Part shown: piece by piece, positions 19,054 to 33,000 of the stretch | Layout: each line of letters begins with the position of its first letter | Position numbering within the stretch: the first letter of the stretch is position 1 | Assembly (NCBI GenBank): GCA_963828285.1 | Contig: CAWHEB010000002.1 | Location: 1,550,001-1,614,000 of the forward strand | DNA length: 64,000 bases | Source: DAIOEK01 sp963828285 | Lineage (GTDB): Bacteria > Chloroflexota > Anaerolineae > Anaerolineales > Anaerolineaceae | Direction of reading: 5' to 3' | The notes under the pieces: generated by a model | Seen by the model: the letters and a program-made list of their open reading frames with translations, nothing else | What the model was told of the DNA's origin: nothing | Databases searched by the model: none | Translations under genes and position numbers: made by a program

Positions 19054-19668
19054 TTATTTCCCTGATGGTAGATCTCTACCAATGATTAGTCTAAGGCCTG
19101 TTACAAGGGCACCTAACGCGATTCCGAGCAATATTCCGCGAGTACCTCCAATTTGAATTGTGTTCAAAAAGGTCAAAACAGGCTGCAGGATGGTATTGGT
19201 TTGCAATGGAATTAATCCCACCCCTGCCCACAGAAAGATCAAGACAGCAGCAATGAATAATATTGATGCCCCATTCATTCCTGGACGGATTGCCCTGATC
19301 AAGGCAGCAATGAGGGTGACACTCAACAGCGCTAATAAACTAGCTTCAATAGGGAACTGGATCGAAGTAACCAGATGGTTAAATGCTGGATGGGATGGTT
19401 TAAAAATCATTCCGAAAATGAAAGTAGCTCCAAATGCCATTAGAAGAACCATGCTATTGAACCAGTCCGGTTTTTCTTCTCGAACCTTTGCGGCGTGAAC
19501 GATTACCAGATTGATTACACCGATGATCGTAGCTACACCAGCAAGGGTTATCGCCCAATCGATCAGAAGATATCGAATCGCTTGCAATGGCGGATAAGGA
19601 ACAAAATAACCAGCCAATATGGCCAGGGAGATAATGATGACCACACTCCAACTCAAAGCCAGTCTCAT
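19054..19668 (-). CDS. multi-spanning membrane protein
   Basis: 204 residues with about six hydrophobic segments, the first starting LSWSVVIIISLAILAGYFV; a conserved-looking loop VREEKPDWFNSMVLLM lies between helices 2 and 3. No recognised family. The stop lies one base before the zinc-ribbon gene start, and its own start overlaps the upstream gene by four bases, so it belongs to the same coupled operon. Confidence 0.75.
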   Translation of the reverse strand: MRLALSWSVVIIISLAILAGYFVPYPPLQAIRYLLIDWAITLAGVATIIGVINLVIVHAAKVREEKPDWFNSMVLLMAFGATFIFGMIFKPSHPAFNHLVTSIQFPIEASLLALLSVTLIAALIRAIRPGMNGASILFIAAVLIFLWAGVGLIPLQTNTILQPVLTFLNTIQIGGTRGILLGIALGALVTGLRLIIGRDLPSGK

Positions 19669-20414
19669 ATCGCCCCTACCAATTTTAAAATAACTCCGAC
19701 CACCATCCCTGCAACCAGGAGAATACGAAGCAGATCCTGTGTCTTAATACTAGATGTATGCAGCAGATTGCCATGAGTATAAGCACCAGCAGCGAAGAAT
19801 TCCTCGCCGATCAAAGGCGCTCGAGTAGTAACGAATAACATAGCCTGAGCGGAGATATCATCAGTGCCGCTGATCGTGTGTGAGCGCGACCGTTCAGCCA
19901 TATCGGCTATCAGAGCCACTTCAGCTCCGTAATGACCGGCTATGACCATTACAGCCTGATTATCATCCCTTTGAGCCATCATTGTCCCGGCGGTATAAGA
20001 GAATGGGGTGATACCGGTCACCTGTGAACCAAGGTGCTGGTAATCTTCGGGCAATTGAGCAGAGGCTGATGCACTGTCCAAAGTCTCCTGGGAAAGAATA
20101 TTGAGCAAGCCATCTCCACTTGTTGCGAGAGGTGGAATATCTCCATTCAAACATTGCCGAGCCAAAATCTTGAGAAAGTGTAGTGACATTAGCGAGCCGG
20201 CAAATTGAGGGGATAAAGAACTTCCTCTTCCCAGGGATATATGCATGCCTTTTCCACCCTCAACGACCAAGTTGATCGCTTTTTGGAGTGTGTCGAGGGA
20301 AGGAAGATGGCGAAAATTGACCTTCACGCGTTTTCGGTCAAGAAAAGCGATCAGTGCCATTGAAATGAGTGTGAGGAGGATCAAACCTATAGCAAGAAGA
20401 CTAGTGATATTCAT
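19665..20414 (-). CDS. membrane protein of unknown function (DUF6754-like layout)
   Basis: 249 residues. An N-terminal helix (LLAIGLILLTLISMALIAFL) is followed by a soluble alpha/beta domain with RHLPSLDTLQKAINLVVEGGKGMHISLGRG, SQVTGITPFSYTAGTMM and FVTTRAPLIGEEFFAAGAYTHG, and a C-terminal helix ending at the stop. The arrangement suggests an anchored globular domain. The DUF6754 resemblance is from memory and uncertain. It overlaps both neighbours by ATGA. Confidence 0.65.
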   Translation of the reverse strand: MNITSLLAIGLILLTLISMALIAFLDRKRVKVNFRHLPSLDTLQKAINLVVEGGKGMHISLGRGSSLSPQFAGSLMSLHFLKILARQCLNGDIPPLATSGDGLLNILSQETLDSASASAQLPEDYQHLGSQVTGITPFSYTAGTMMAQRDDNQAVMVIAGHYGAEVALIADMAERSRSHTISGTDDISAQAMLFVTTRAPLIGEEFFAAGAYTHGNLLHTSSIKTQDLLRILLVAGMVVGVILKLVGAI

Positions 20415-20608
20415 GATGGTTCACCAGATTTTAGTTGATGGGTGAAGTCATGAAAATGTTGATCATCTTCCAATAACTCAGCGGCTGCAATCATTGTTGT
20501 TTTAGAAATCATTGGAGAAAGTAAAGGTGTACCCAGATAGATGAATTGAGCAGCGATTATCGAAACAGGTTTAAATGCGTCCAATAAGGAAGCAGTAATA
20601 ACTCGCAT
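20411..20608 (-). CDS. small protein or C-terminal remnant heading the cluster
   Basis: 65 residues from ATG 20608. The stop overlaps the next gene's start (ATGA), arguing that it is translated. However, the frame stays open upstream to a stop at 20663-20665 with protein-like sequence (KLSGQNGSPGYVQGG), and the GGGGG before the ATG is too close for a good ribosome site. It may therefore be the tail of a once larger gene, or start at a non-canonical codon. Confidence 0.5.
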   Translation of the reverse strand: MRVITASLLDAFKPVSIIAAQFIYLGTPLLSPMISKTTMIAAAELLEDDQHFHDFTHQLKSGEPS

Positions 20609-20844
20609 ACCCCCTTGAACGTAACCTGGTGACCCATTCTGACCAGACAGCTTGACTGGTATTCATCTTTTCCTCAAGTATTTAAGCACAACTATCCAGC
20701 AATTCTGCTGGTGACACCATATAAATTGTATATGATGCAGAATCTTAAGTCAAATTTAACTCCTACTGCATCTGGGAATCCTAAAGGTTTGATAAGAATC
20801 AACCGATAACCTAGAAACAATCTCATGGACGAGACAGGGAAAGC
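20609..20844. other. divergent intergenic region
   Basis: It separates the minus-strand eight-gene cluster from the DUF1521 gene and should hold promoters for both. AT-rich candidate -10 sequences occur around 20722-20736, but I could not pair them convincingly with -35 boxes. Confidence 0.3.
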
Positions 20845-21780
20845 ATGGATGCGATTCATTCCCATAATATTTGTGATTTAATGACCGTGCGGCGACTTAT
20901 GATCAAGGCACGGGAAAATGATTTAAAGCGGGCAGATCCCAATTCAAAGACAACCTCAGCCAAAGAAGCGTTCGAAGAAGACCAGGCATTATTTTCAGGC
21001 AGCAACACTAATAAGACTTCAGAATATTGTCAACAGCCAAAAGCATCCATGGATAATCTGGATGTCAAACTGAAAGACATTATTCACACGAAAGCCGAAT
21101 CTGGGGTTAACCCAAACCACCAGTTTGTCTTTCAGGAATTGATTGATGTGCAGATGGATCTTGTGGTGGAAGAAGAAAGCTTGACCGTAGTCAATCTTGA
21201 ACGAGTTGATGGGCTAGTCTTAAAGAATTCCCGCATGGCTGAAACAGATCGGTATAGGTTTGATTTTATTGACGGATCCACGCTGAAGATCACTGATAAA
21301 TGGGCATCACGAAGCACAACGATCTGGGGAGATCCGCATATTGATTCATCTGATATTGAAGGAAATTGGGATGGAGATTTCAAGGACCTGAAACAGAGCA
21401 ATTCACATACAACTTTTATGCTGCAAGACGGAACCCGGTTGACTATCACCGCAAAGGACGATGGAATTATCGAAGCGGTGGATATTTTTCGTCAGGGGCA
21501 GCACATTTACGGACTTGGTGCCGGATCGAGATCCTTTTCGGATAAAACGGGATATTTTCAAAAACCCGGGGAAGGCTCAGACAAGGGATCAATGAGTGTG
21601 GAATTAGGTGATGTGATTTACGCTGGTGGGGATGGGAATGATTGGTATGATGCCGGAAAAAAACTGATCTGGGGAAAGGTAACAGGTCCGCAGGTGATCA
21701 GCAGGCCATCCTCAGTTTTGGTTTACGAATATCAGAAGGTTGAAATCTCGGTTGGTGTGACCGCCCAAGTAATTGTTTAG
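20845..21780 (+). CDS. DUF1521 (MIIA, metal-ion-inducible autocleavage) protein
   Basis: 311 residues, no signal peptide. AGGGA precedes the ATG. The N-terminal 120 residues are polar and unrecognised. Residues from about 135 on match the DUF1521 domain: WGDPHIDSSD (G162-D163-P164-H165), GNWDGDFKDLK, HTTFMLQDGTRLTITAKDDG, and GDVIYAGGDGNDWYDA. In the rhizobial effector NopE1 this domain cuts itself between Asp and Pro of a GD-PH site when calcium is present. The site is intact here, so self-cleavage is a reasonable prediction. The 3' end overlaps the convergent sulfatase-like gene by four bases. Confidence 0.85.
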   Translation: MDAIHSHNICDLMTVRRLMIKARENDLKRADPNSKTTSAKEAFEEDQALFSGSNTNKTSEYCQQPKASMDNLDVKLKDIIHTKAESGVNPNHQFVFQELIDVQMDLVVEEESLTVVNLERVDGLVLKNSRMAETDRYRFDFIDGSTLKITDKWASRSTTIWGDPHIDSSDIEGNWDGDFKDLKQSNSHTTFMLQDGTRLTITAKDDGIIEAVDIFRQGQHIYGLGAGSRSFSDKTGYFQKPGEGSDKGSMSVELGDVIYAGGDGNDWYDAGKKLIWGKVTGPQVISRPSSVLVYEYQKVEISVGVTAQVIV

Positions 21781-23384
21781 TCAGAGGGTAACAAACACGG
21801 CGAGTCCGATCGATCAGTGACATCAAGAAAATGATGTTCTGTTTTTCGATTTGAAAAATAAATTCGGTCATCCAAAATTCCCAATCCAGTACCAAACAGG
21901 CCGTTCAAAACTATCCGAAATGAATTGACCGGTGTAATGGAAGGGTAAAGTTGTTGTTCCATATTTTCAGGTACCAGATAAGCATTTAAGATGGATGTTC
22001 TTTCAAGTAGACAGGTTTGATCAATATCTGCAAATGAAAGATACGCTCCAGGCCCATGATCGCCCTGAACAATAATGATGGGTGGACTTGTGGATTCGGC
22101 AAGGATTGTTTTTACTGTTTTCAAAACCAGAGAATTCACATATTCCAGTTGACCAGGATACAGTGATAAATACTCCTCTCTCGGCCCCTGATAGTTTTCA
22201 CCATCGCCTATATAAAAACGAATATTCGGATAAATCGGGCTACCATCTTTTGCGAAAACAAAGGGAGGATGGGGAGATAAAATATGAGCGAAAGTAAAGG
22301 TGGGTTCAGGGTTTTTAGCAATTTCGCCCAACGTGGAAAACTCAAACCTGATCTTCTTTCGCAGTTCGTCATAAGGAATCGATCTTGTTTTAGCTTGTTG
22401 GAGTTGTCTACGTCTAATATCCCTCAGATAACCAAATGTAGTGTTGTTCAAAAAGGTGGTTTCAAACCCATTGAATGAAGTCTTTGATGCTGCATACTGA
22501 ATATCCTCTGGAAGTGAACTGGTGTGTTGAAAGCCTGTGTCAAACCCGACCAATGTATAGTCTTCTGCTTTCAAAAATGTGCTTAAGCGGTTTTCTTTGA
22601 ACAAGTTCAGCTCGTAGTAACCATTAATCGAAAAAGGCGCGTCTTGTAGATAATCCAGGTATTCCGAGTTGAGGGATGATGCGATCGAAAATTGAGTCCG
22701 GTGATAATTACTGTGGCTTTGATCTGCTACGTAGAATCCAAGGTCTTGAAGCGATTTCAGAAAACTGGAGTTATTGTAGCGATAGTATTTCTCGAGAACA
22801 TCGTTCCTACCGTATCCATCCAAAATGATGTAATAAATATCTGGCTTATTTTCATCCTTGGTCGCCATATACGGCTGAAATGGTGGTTTGAGCGTATTAT
22901 AAGGATCTCCATAAAAAGAGATGAGATATCCTGATAAACTGACCACTGGAGTGATAATCCATAATAAAGAACATAAGTTGAGAAATAATCTAAGACGTAT
23001 CGGGTTGATAAATCTTCCAAACCAACGGGTCAGACTGACGCCAATGATCGCAAAGACCAGGATCATGACAATAACTTGAATCAGGATGTTCTGTTGGTAA
23101 ATGTTGATTGAATCAGGAATTTTGCTTTCCTGTCCAAAATAGAGAGTGACAAACACCAAAAGGGTAGTTGAAAATGCCGCTTGATCTGTATTACGCGTTA
23201 TTATATAAAATACTAGAATCAAACCGCTGACGTAGATTAGAATAAATAAGAATAATCTCCAAACATTAGACAGAAAATCTGGAGATGGAGATTGAATATA
23301 TATATTAAAGATAGGGAATAACGCGAATAGTAATGGGTACCAGGTTGGCAGCTTGGACAATCGTGAAATGATACCGGTTTGCAT
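21777..23384 (-). CDS. membrane-anchored sulfatase/alkaline-phosphatase-superfamily protein
   Basis: 535 residues from ATG 23384 (an in-frame GTG at 23534 would add 50 residues of poor quality reaching into the rrn promoter region, so I reject it). About five hydrophobic helices fill the first 190 residues. The catalytic domain begins with KPDIYYIILDGYGRNDVLEKYY and includes a SHSNYHRTQFSIASSLNSEYL nucleophile region, HILSPHPPFVF and IIIVQGDHGPGAYL. This is the layout of LtaS-like or phosphoethanolamine-transferase-like enzymes acting on the outer membrane face. Substrate unknown. Confidence 0.8.
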   Translation of the reverse strand: MQTGIISRLSKLPTWYPLLFALFPIFNIYIQSPSPDFLSNVWRLFLFILIYVSGLILVFYIITRNTDQAAFSTTLLVFVTLYFGQESKIPDSINIYQQNILIQVIVMILVFAIIGVSLTRWFGRFINPIRLRLFLNLCSLLWIITPVVSLSGYLISFYGDPYNTLKPPFQPYMATKDENKPDIYYIILDGYGRNDVLEKYYRYNNSSFLKSLQDLGFYVADQSHSNYHRTQFSIASSLNSEYLDYLQDAPFSINGYYELNLFKENRLSTFLKAEDYTLVGFDTGFQHTSSLPEDIQYAASKTSFNGFETTFLNNTTFGYLRDIRRRQLQQAKTRSIPYDELRKKIRFEFSTLGEIAKNPEPTFTFAHILSPHPPFVFAKDGSPIYPNIRFYIGDGENYQGPREEYLSLYPGQLEYVNSLVLKTVKTILAESTSPPIIIVQGDHGPGAYLSFADIDQTCLLERTSILNAYLVPENMEQQLYPSITPVNSFRIVLNGLFGTGLGILDDRIYFSNRKTEHHFLDVTDRSDSPCLLPSD

Positions 23385-23495
23385 GAAAAGATTATAACAT
23401 TTCGCGATTTGAGCACAGAAAAACCTCACCGAAGAAGAAAATTCCTGATAAATGACCAAATTGAAAATTGGTATCAAATTGGTCTTATGAATCCC

Positions 23496-23523
23496 TTGAC
23501 AAGATAGTTGGAACGCATATAAT
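23496..23523 (+). promoter_or_regulatory. rrn promoter P1
   Basis: TTGACA (23496-23501), a 16-base spacer and a consensus TATAAT (23518-23523). The predicted start is near 23530. It is the upstream of two strong promoters ahead of the 16S gene. Confidence 0.85.
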
Positions 23524-23529
23524 AAGCAA

Positions 23530-23656
23530 CGCACTTGAGAACGACGGTCTAGCGAAAGCAGATCATCACAACTGAACAGGACGATAGCTGGTCATAACAG
23601 ACCGTAAAGCATATCTCGTCGGTGAGGGAGCCGATGTTGAAAAGACATCGGTTTTT
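23530..23656 (+). ncRNA. candidate P1 leader RNA ending in a terminator
   Basis: Transcription from P1 would give about 127 nt with a long-range helix ACGGTCT (23544-23550) / AGACCGT (23599-23605) and a terminal hairpin CCGATGT (23631-23637) / ACATCGG (23645-23651) followed by five Ts. It could be an attenuator that makes P1 conditional, or a separate small RNA. No family is recognised. Confidence 0.45.
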
Positions 23657-23671
23657 CGTTGCGAAATACCC

Positions 23672-23700
23672 TTGACAAGGGTAATCAAGACGAGTAGAAT
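23672..23700 (+). promoter_or_regulatory. rrn promoter P2
   Basis: TTGACA (23672-23677), a 17-base spacer and TAGAAT (23695-23700), about 105 bases before the mature 16S 5' end. Confidence 0.85.
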
Positions 23701-23726
23701 CCAAACCCTTGCAGTTGAAACAGAAC

Positions 23727-23752
23727 CTTAACAGCTGAATAGTGATAGGAAG
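23727..23752 (+). other. 5' arm of the 16S pre-rRNA processing stem
   Basis: CTTAACAGCTGA and AGTGATAGGAAG here pair with CTTCCTATCACT and TCAGTTGTTAAG at 25428-25453, downstream of the 16S gene. The helix has about 23 pairs with one internal loop: the expected RNase III substrate that loops out 16S. Confidence 0.85.
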
Positions 23753-23810
23753 TAATACCAATCGTTCAATTTCTTGAAATTCCTAAAACTTAATCCCGCA
23801 AGGGAATATT

Positions 23811-25315
<1,505 letters not shown>

Positions 25316-25427
25316 TCTATGGAGATCTGAGTGACAACCTTAGGGTTAGAGCTCTACTCTACGAAAAACCGAATAAAAAAATCCTTGCATGTTGTGTCAA
25401 GGTCTTGATTTTGAATGATTATAAAAG

Positions 25428-25453
25428 CTTCCTATCACTCCTCAGTTGTTAAG
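25428..25453 (+). other. 3' arm of the 16S pre-rRNA processing stem
   Basis: Pairs with 23727-23752. Lies 112 bases after the 16S 3' end and just before tRNA-Ile. Confidence 0.85.
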
Positions 25454-25466
25454 GGGAGATCGACAT

Positions 25467-25540
25467 GGGCCTTTAGCTCAGTTGGTTAGAGCGTGCCTCT
25501 GATAAGGGCAAGGTCTCAGGTTCGAGCCCTGAAAGGCCCA
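25467..25540 (+). tRNA. tRNA-Ile (GAT)
   Basis: A 74-nt cloverleaf with acceptor GGGCCTT/AAGGCCC, GGTTCGAGCCC T-arm and anticodon GAT at 25501-25503. Discriminator A; CCA is not encoded. Standard position in a 16S-23S spacer. Confidence 0.97.
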
Positions 25541-25560
25541 CTACCCGTGGGTAAAAGAAC

Positions 25561-25633
25561 GGGGATGTAGCTTAGTCGGGAGAGCGCTGCTTTTGCATAG
25601 CAGAGGTCAGGGGTTCGAATCCCCTCATCTCCA
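25561..25633 (+). tRNA. tRNA-Ala (TGC)
   Basis: A 73-nt cloverleaf with acceptor GGGGATG/CATCTCC, GGTTCGAATCC T-arm and anticodon TGC at 25594-25596. It follows tRNA-Ile after 20 bases. CCA is not encoded. Confidence 0.97.
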
Positions 25634-25950
25634 CAGGCTGCCAGATTTGCAGGAGAGAACACTGAAATATACAAACAGCAATACAAATTGAAAGCAGTAC
25701 GGCAAAACCTGGAAGGTCGACGACCCGGTGAATGCCGGGTCGATTTGTGTCAAAAGTGAATAGGTTGTAAGAAGTCTCCTGGTGGTCCCGATCGAAAAGA
25801 TGGGGAAAACCCGGAGCCGGACAACCGGCAAGCAGTAACTGTACATTAATAATCGAATAGTGATGATGTAGGCCAAATTTAGAATCTAACTTTCCATACT
25901 TGCAAGTATGGAATATTGAATATGAAGTAGTATCGAATTCTTCGCATCAC
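25634..25950 (+). other. tRNA-Ala to 23S spacer
   Basis: No gene. It holds a strong hairpin CGACCCGG/CCGGGTCG (25721-25728 / 25735-25742), a perfect 18-bp palindrome around CCATACTTGCAAGTATGG (25894-25911), and at its end the 5' arm of the 23S processing stem (about 25924-25958), which pairs with 28908-28952. Confidence 0.7.
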
Positions 25951-28916
<2,966 letters not shown>

Positions 28917-28991
28917 CGTGGTGCGAGGAACTCGGTACTTCTTCTTCTAAACTACATCGTCATTATTCAAACATACTTCGTAAATATAAGT

Positions 28992-29111
28992 CTCTTGGTG
29001 ATTTGAGCGGCAAGGGTATACCCGGACACATACCGAACCCGGTCGTCAAGCTTGCCAGCGCCGATGGTACTTGGGGGGCGACTCCCTGGGAGAGTAGGTC
29101 ATTGCCAAGAG
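28992..29111 (+). rRNA. 5S ribosomal RNA
   Basis: About 120 nt with 5'/3' helix CTCTTGG...CCAAGAG, the CCGAACCCGG loop and the GGGAGAGTAGGTC segment. Separated from 23S by about 75 nt that include the 23S processing-stem 3' arm. Confidence 0.93.
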
Positions 29112-29161
29112 GCTTTTATTTTATTAAGTATTTCCGACATCATCATAAATCTAAAAAAATG

Positions 29162-29185
29162 AGACCTGGAACAGGTCTTTTTTGT
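29162..29185 (+). terminator. rrn operon terminator
   Basis: AGACCTG (29162-29168), a GAA loop, CAGGTCT (29172-29178) and a T-run. Confidence 0.9.
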
Positions 29186-29445
29186 TTTAATCCGAAATAT
29201 TTGCAGACCTGATAGTTTCGACTTGTTGGAGATTTCAAGAATCTATGGGAATACGTGTAATGAATTTCACAACTGTAAGAAATTCTTAATAATGAAGCGT
29301 TGACGCGTTATGTCGGCAATGCTACTATTTATAAACGATAAATATGCCAGATGGAAGGACTGGACATTCCTTCTTCATTCCAGAAATGTTCTAAATGCTT
29401 GCTTGAGTTTTGCGATAAATATTGGAAACGGAAATTATTTCCTAA
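29186..29445. other. post-rrn intergenic region
   Basis: No convincing gene. An 83-codon frame at 29351-29602 has a Cys pair (KCSKCLLEFC) but no family resemblance, and it overlaps a longer frame that begins at 29446. Broken coding remains are possible. Confidence 0.3.
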
Positions 29446-29502
29446 AGGCCACCCGAGGGGGAAGAGCTTGATAATTGGAAAAATAACCCAACGCAATTCT
29501 TC

Positions 29503-29928
29503 TTGCGATCTGCTTACTCTTCTGTCGAGAGCTGCAGTCCAATTGATCGTAATCTGGATCCAAATAAATCAAATAAACCACCTCGCGAATCTACGGAATT
29601 AGCCATAAATACTCCCATGGAAATAAAACAAAATCCAACACTCAATGGAAAATCAACCCATGTATCCGGTGATGAATCGACACACGAACCATCCCCTTAT
29701 TCTCCTCAACCCGGGGACGAAAAATTGAACCGAGGAAAGGTTTTCATAGACTCTTTGGAGTTAACCACCAATGCTCTAACACCACTGTTATTAAAACTCT
29801 CTAAGCCGACGCCATGCCATGTGGTCAGGGTTGAAATTGACCAATCCAATGTAGACAACATCATCAATGTCGAAGTGTATTCTTTGATCGATCCTAATAC
29901 TGATGTGTGCTCAGGTGATCACTTCTGA
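29503..29928 (+). CDS. hypothetical protein, possibly a broken gene
   Basis: 141 codons from a TTG; the frame is open from 29446 without a better start. The N-terminal half is polar and low in complexity (Ser/Pro/Asn); the C-terminal half (KVFIDSLELTTNALTPLLLKL... HVVRVEIDQSNVDNIINVEVYSLID) looks like a folded alpha/beta segment. No match is recognised. The 83-codon frame overlapping its start suggests the original N-terminus may lie in another frame, in line with the damage downstream. Confidence 0.3.
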   Translation: MRSAYSSVESCSPIDRNLDPNKSNKPPRESTELAINTPMEIKQNPTLNGKSTHVSGDESTHEPSPYSPQPGDEKLNRGKVFIDSLELTTNALTPLLLKLSKPTPCHVVRVEIDQSNVDNIINVEVYSLIDPNTDVCSGDHF

Positions 29929-30057
29929 AGAAATCCCATTAGCTATCGATGTCATCTGAGGAGGGGGATTACACAATATTCATCAATGAAAAAGAAATGC
30001 TATCTGTCCATTTGCCTTTACAATAAATTCTATTCAGCAAAATTTAGGAGGGGAATC

Positions 30058-33000
30058 ATGAAGAATGCTCACCGTTTTTACTCGATCATTGTCGTTCTGG
30101 TGATGATATTAAGCTTATTTGCATCTCCAGCATATCAAACCAGTATTGTTTATGCACAGGATGAAGTTCCAACGGACGTTGTGGTGGATCCGACCATATC
30201 TCCGGAGCAACCAACACCGGTAGTGGAAGAACCAACCATTGAACCCACTGTGGAACCGGTTGATGAACCTACTTTAATTCCTACCGAGGATGTGACCGAG
30301 GAACCCACAGAGGTACCCACCGAGGTGGTCACTGAAGTACCCACATTGCTGCCAACTGAAACCCTTCTACCAGAACCGACCGAACTACCAGAAGTGGTTC
30401 CGTTAGTCGAAGTTAAGGATGAGGTGGCTGTCCCCGGCCAGTATATTGTGGTCTATAAAGATGATCCTGAGGTCTTGGGGGCGATGAGCACAGATGATAT
30501 GAGTGCTCTCGAAATGAACGTCATGTCATCGGGAAGTGAACTTCTTTTCTCATACCGCGATGCAATAAATGGGTTTGCTGCAAAACTCACACCGGAAATG
30601 TTAAAAACCCTACGGCAAGATCCACGCATTGATTACATCGAAGAAGACCAGATCGCGTCAATCGCAGATGAAGAAGATCCCTTTACTGCGACTTCCATCC
30701 AAAACTCCGTGCCCTCATGGGGATTGGACCGCATCGATCAGCGTAATCTGCCATTGGATAGTAAATACTATTACACCTCATCCAGTGGAGCCGGTGTGCA
30801 TGTGTATGTGCTGGATACCGGAATCCGTTTTGATCATCAGGAGTTTGGCGATCGTGCAGTATCCGGCTATGACTTCATAGATAATGATGACAACGCCAGT
30901 GATTGTCAAGGACACGGTACGCATGTCGCCGGAACCATCGGTGGTATTACGGTTGGGCGTTGCCAAAGGCGTAACCTTGCACGCCGTTAGGGTACTGGGT
31001 TGCGATGGAAGAGGCAGTTATTCGCAGATCATCGCTGGGATCAACTGGGTGGCTGCAAATGCAGTTAAACCGGCAGTAGCCAATATGAGCCTGGGGGGGC
31101 ATGCCAGCTGCTTCCGTCGACACAGCGGTGAAAAATGCCATAGGTAAAGGGATTACTTTCGCTGTAGCAGCAGGGAATGATGGAGAAAATGCCTGCAATT
31201 ACTCCCCAGCACGAACTCCGGCAGCAATCACTGTTGGCGCTACAGACAGCACGGATAGCGATACCAATTTTTCGAATTACGGTTCCTGCCTGGATCTGTA
31301 TGCACCCGGAGCGGGAATCTATTCTTCAACCATGACTTCGACCAATACATACGATGCATGGGATGGTACTTCCATGGCTACACCGCATGTGGCGGGCGCG
31401 GTTGCGCTCTATCTTGCAGGCAATCCAACAGCAAGCCCATCGACAGTCTCTTCTGTATTAATCACGAACTCTACTAAATATGTGATTAACTTTCCTTTTG
31501 GTCAGGGTGGTTCACCGAATCGGCTATTGTATGTATCCAATGCGATAGCAACGACTGCGCCAACATTGTTGTTGCCGACCACCGGGTTCGTTACAAACGA
31601 AACACCTAACCTCACATGGAAGAGCCGTTACAATGGCGATGGTTACGATTTCCAGGTATCCAGTTTATCCACCTTTATTTCCCCCGAATACACAGGTAAC
31701 ACAGATGCCACTTTGGCAGGATTGGGAACATTACCGGATGGCAAATGGTACTGGCGTGTGCGTGCCGTAAACGCGTTTGGGCTGACCAGTTCGTGGAGTT
31801 CAAGCAGATATTTTACAATCGATACCACTCCACCAGCCGCTCCTATTCTAAATCTGCCCCTGGATAATGCAAACCCAATAGGATCCCCTACTTTTTCCTG
31901 GAAGACTACTCCGACAGCCTCCAAATACTGGTTCGCCTATGGTCTCAACAGCACTCCATCAGGATTTGTTTATGATGCGATTGATCTGTCGACAACTTCT
32001 CATAAGCCGCCGACCATGGCTCAAAAAATCATGTATTACTGGTTTGTAAGAGCCAGGGATCAGGCCGGTAACTGGAGTGATTGGAGTTTGCCAAACCGGG
32101 TGACTGTACAACCGTTGGTTCCAGTTGCACCCAAGCTGCTGACCCCGATCAGTAATTTCCTCACGAATGACACCACACCTGAATTGACATGGGGAGCGGT
32201 GCCATACGGCGATAATTATCGAGTTCTGATCTCAACAAATTCATCATTTACCGCGGAACTCATTGATGTAAGTGATATCCATTCTTTGAGCTATACCCCC
32301 GGTCCTTTGTCAGACGGAAAGTATTACTGGAAAGTACAATCTAGAAATCTCAATGATGTATATGGTCCCTTCTCGTCAAGCCGGTACTTCATCATCGATA
32401 CTGATGAACCATTAGCTCCAAAGTTAAAACTGCCATTGAACGGCGCGACAGTAAATGGCACACCTTCGTTCTCATGGTCGACCTCTTCGACCGCGAACAA
32501 ATACCAGTTCGCTTATGATACTGAAGTAACCACTGATCCAGATTTATATGTATCTGGTGACCTTTCGACAACCACGCATAAACCTCCAACAATGGATCCG
32601 CTTGTGCAATTCTACTGGTATGCCAGGGCCCGCGATGCAGCCGGGAACTGGAGTGATTGGAGCGCTCCATTTAGTGTGACCATCAACCCCACCGTACCTG
32701 TGGCACCGGTATTGACTGCACCAGCCAGCGGATTTTCAACCACATCCCTGGAATTCTTTGAACTGAAGTGGAATCCGGTAGCATATGGTGAGACGTATCA
32801 GATCTTGATCGATAATACCTCCACATTCACAAGCCCGGAATACACAACCACCTCAGCTCCCAAAACCCCATCAGTGACAGTGGGTCCGTTGCTCAGTGGG
32901 AAATGGTACTGGCGGGTCAGAGGAGTAAACATCAACGGCGTTCCGGGAGCATGGAGCAGCAGCAAATACTTCACAGTTTATACTGCTTTTGATACCCAAT

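Noticed and set aside
21132..21449. Antisense frame within the DUF1521 gene
   Set aside because: The sense strand encodes a clear domain here.
23400..23534. N-terminal extension of the sulfatase-like protein to GTG 23534
   Set aside because: The added 50 residues have no family character and would run through rrn promoter P1.
30150..30400. Tandem DNA repeats in the PT/E-rich linker
   Set aside because: The protein repeats are degenerate and codon-varied; there is no clean DNA repeat unit, and they are typical stalk sequence.
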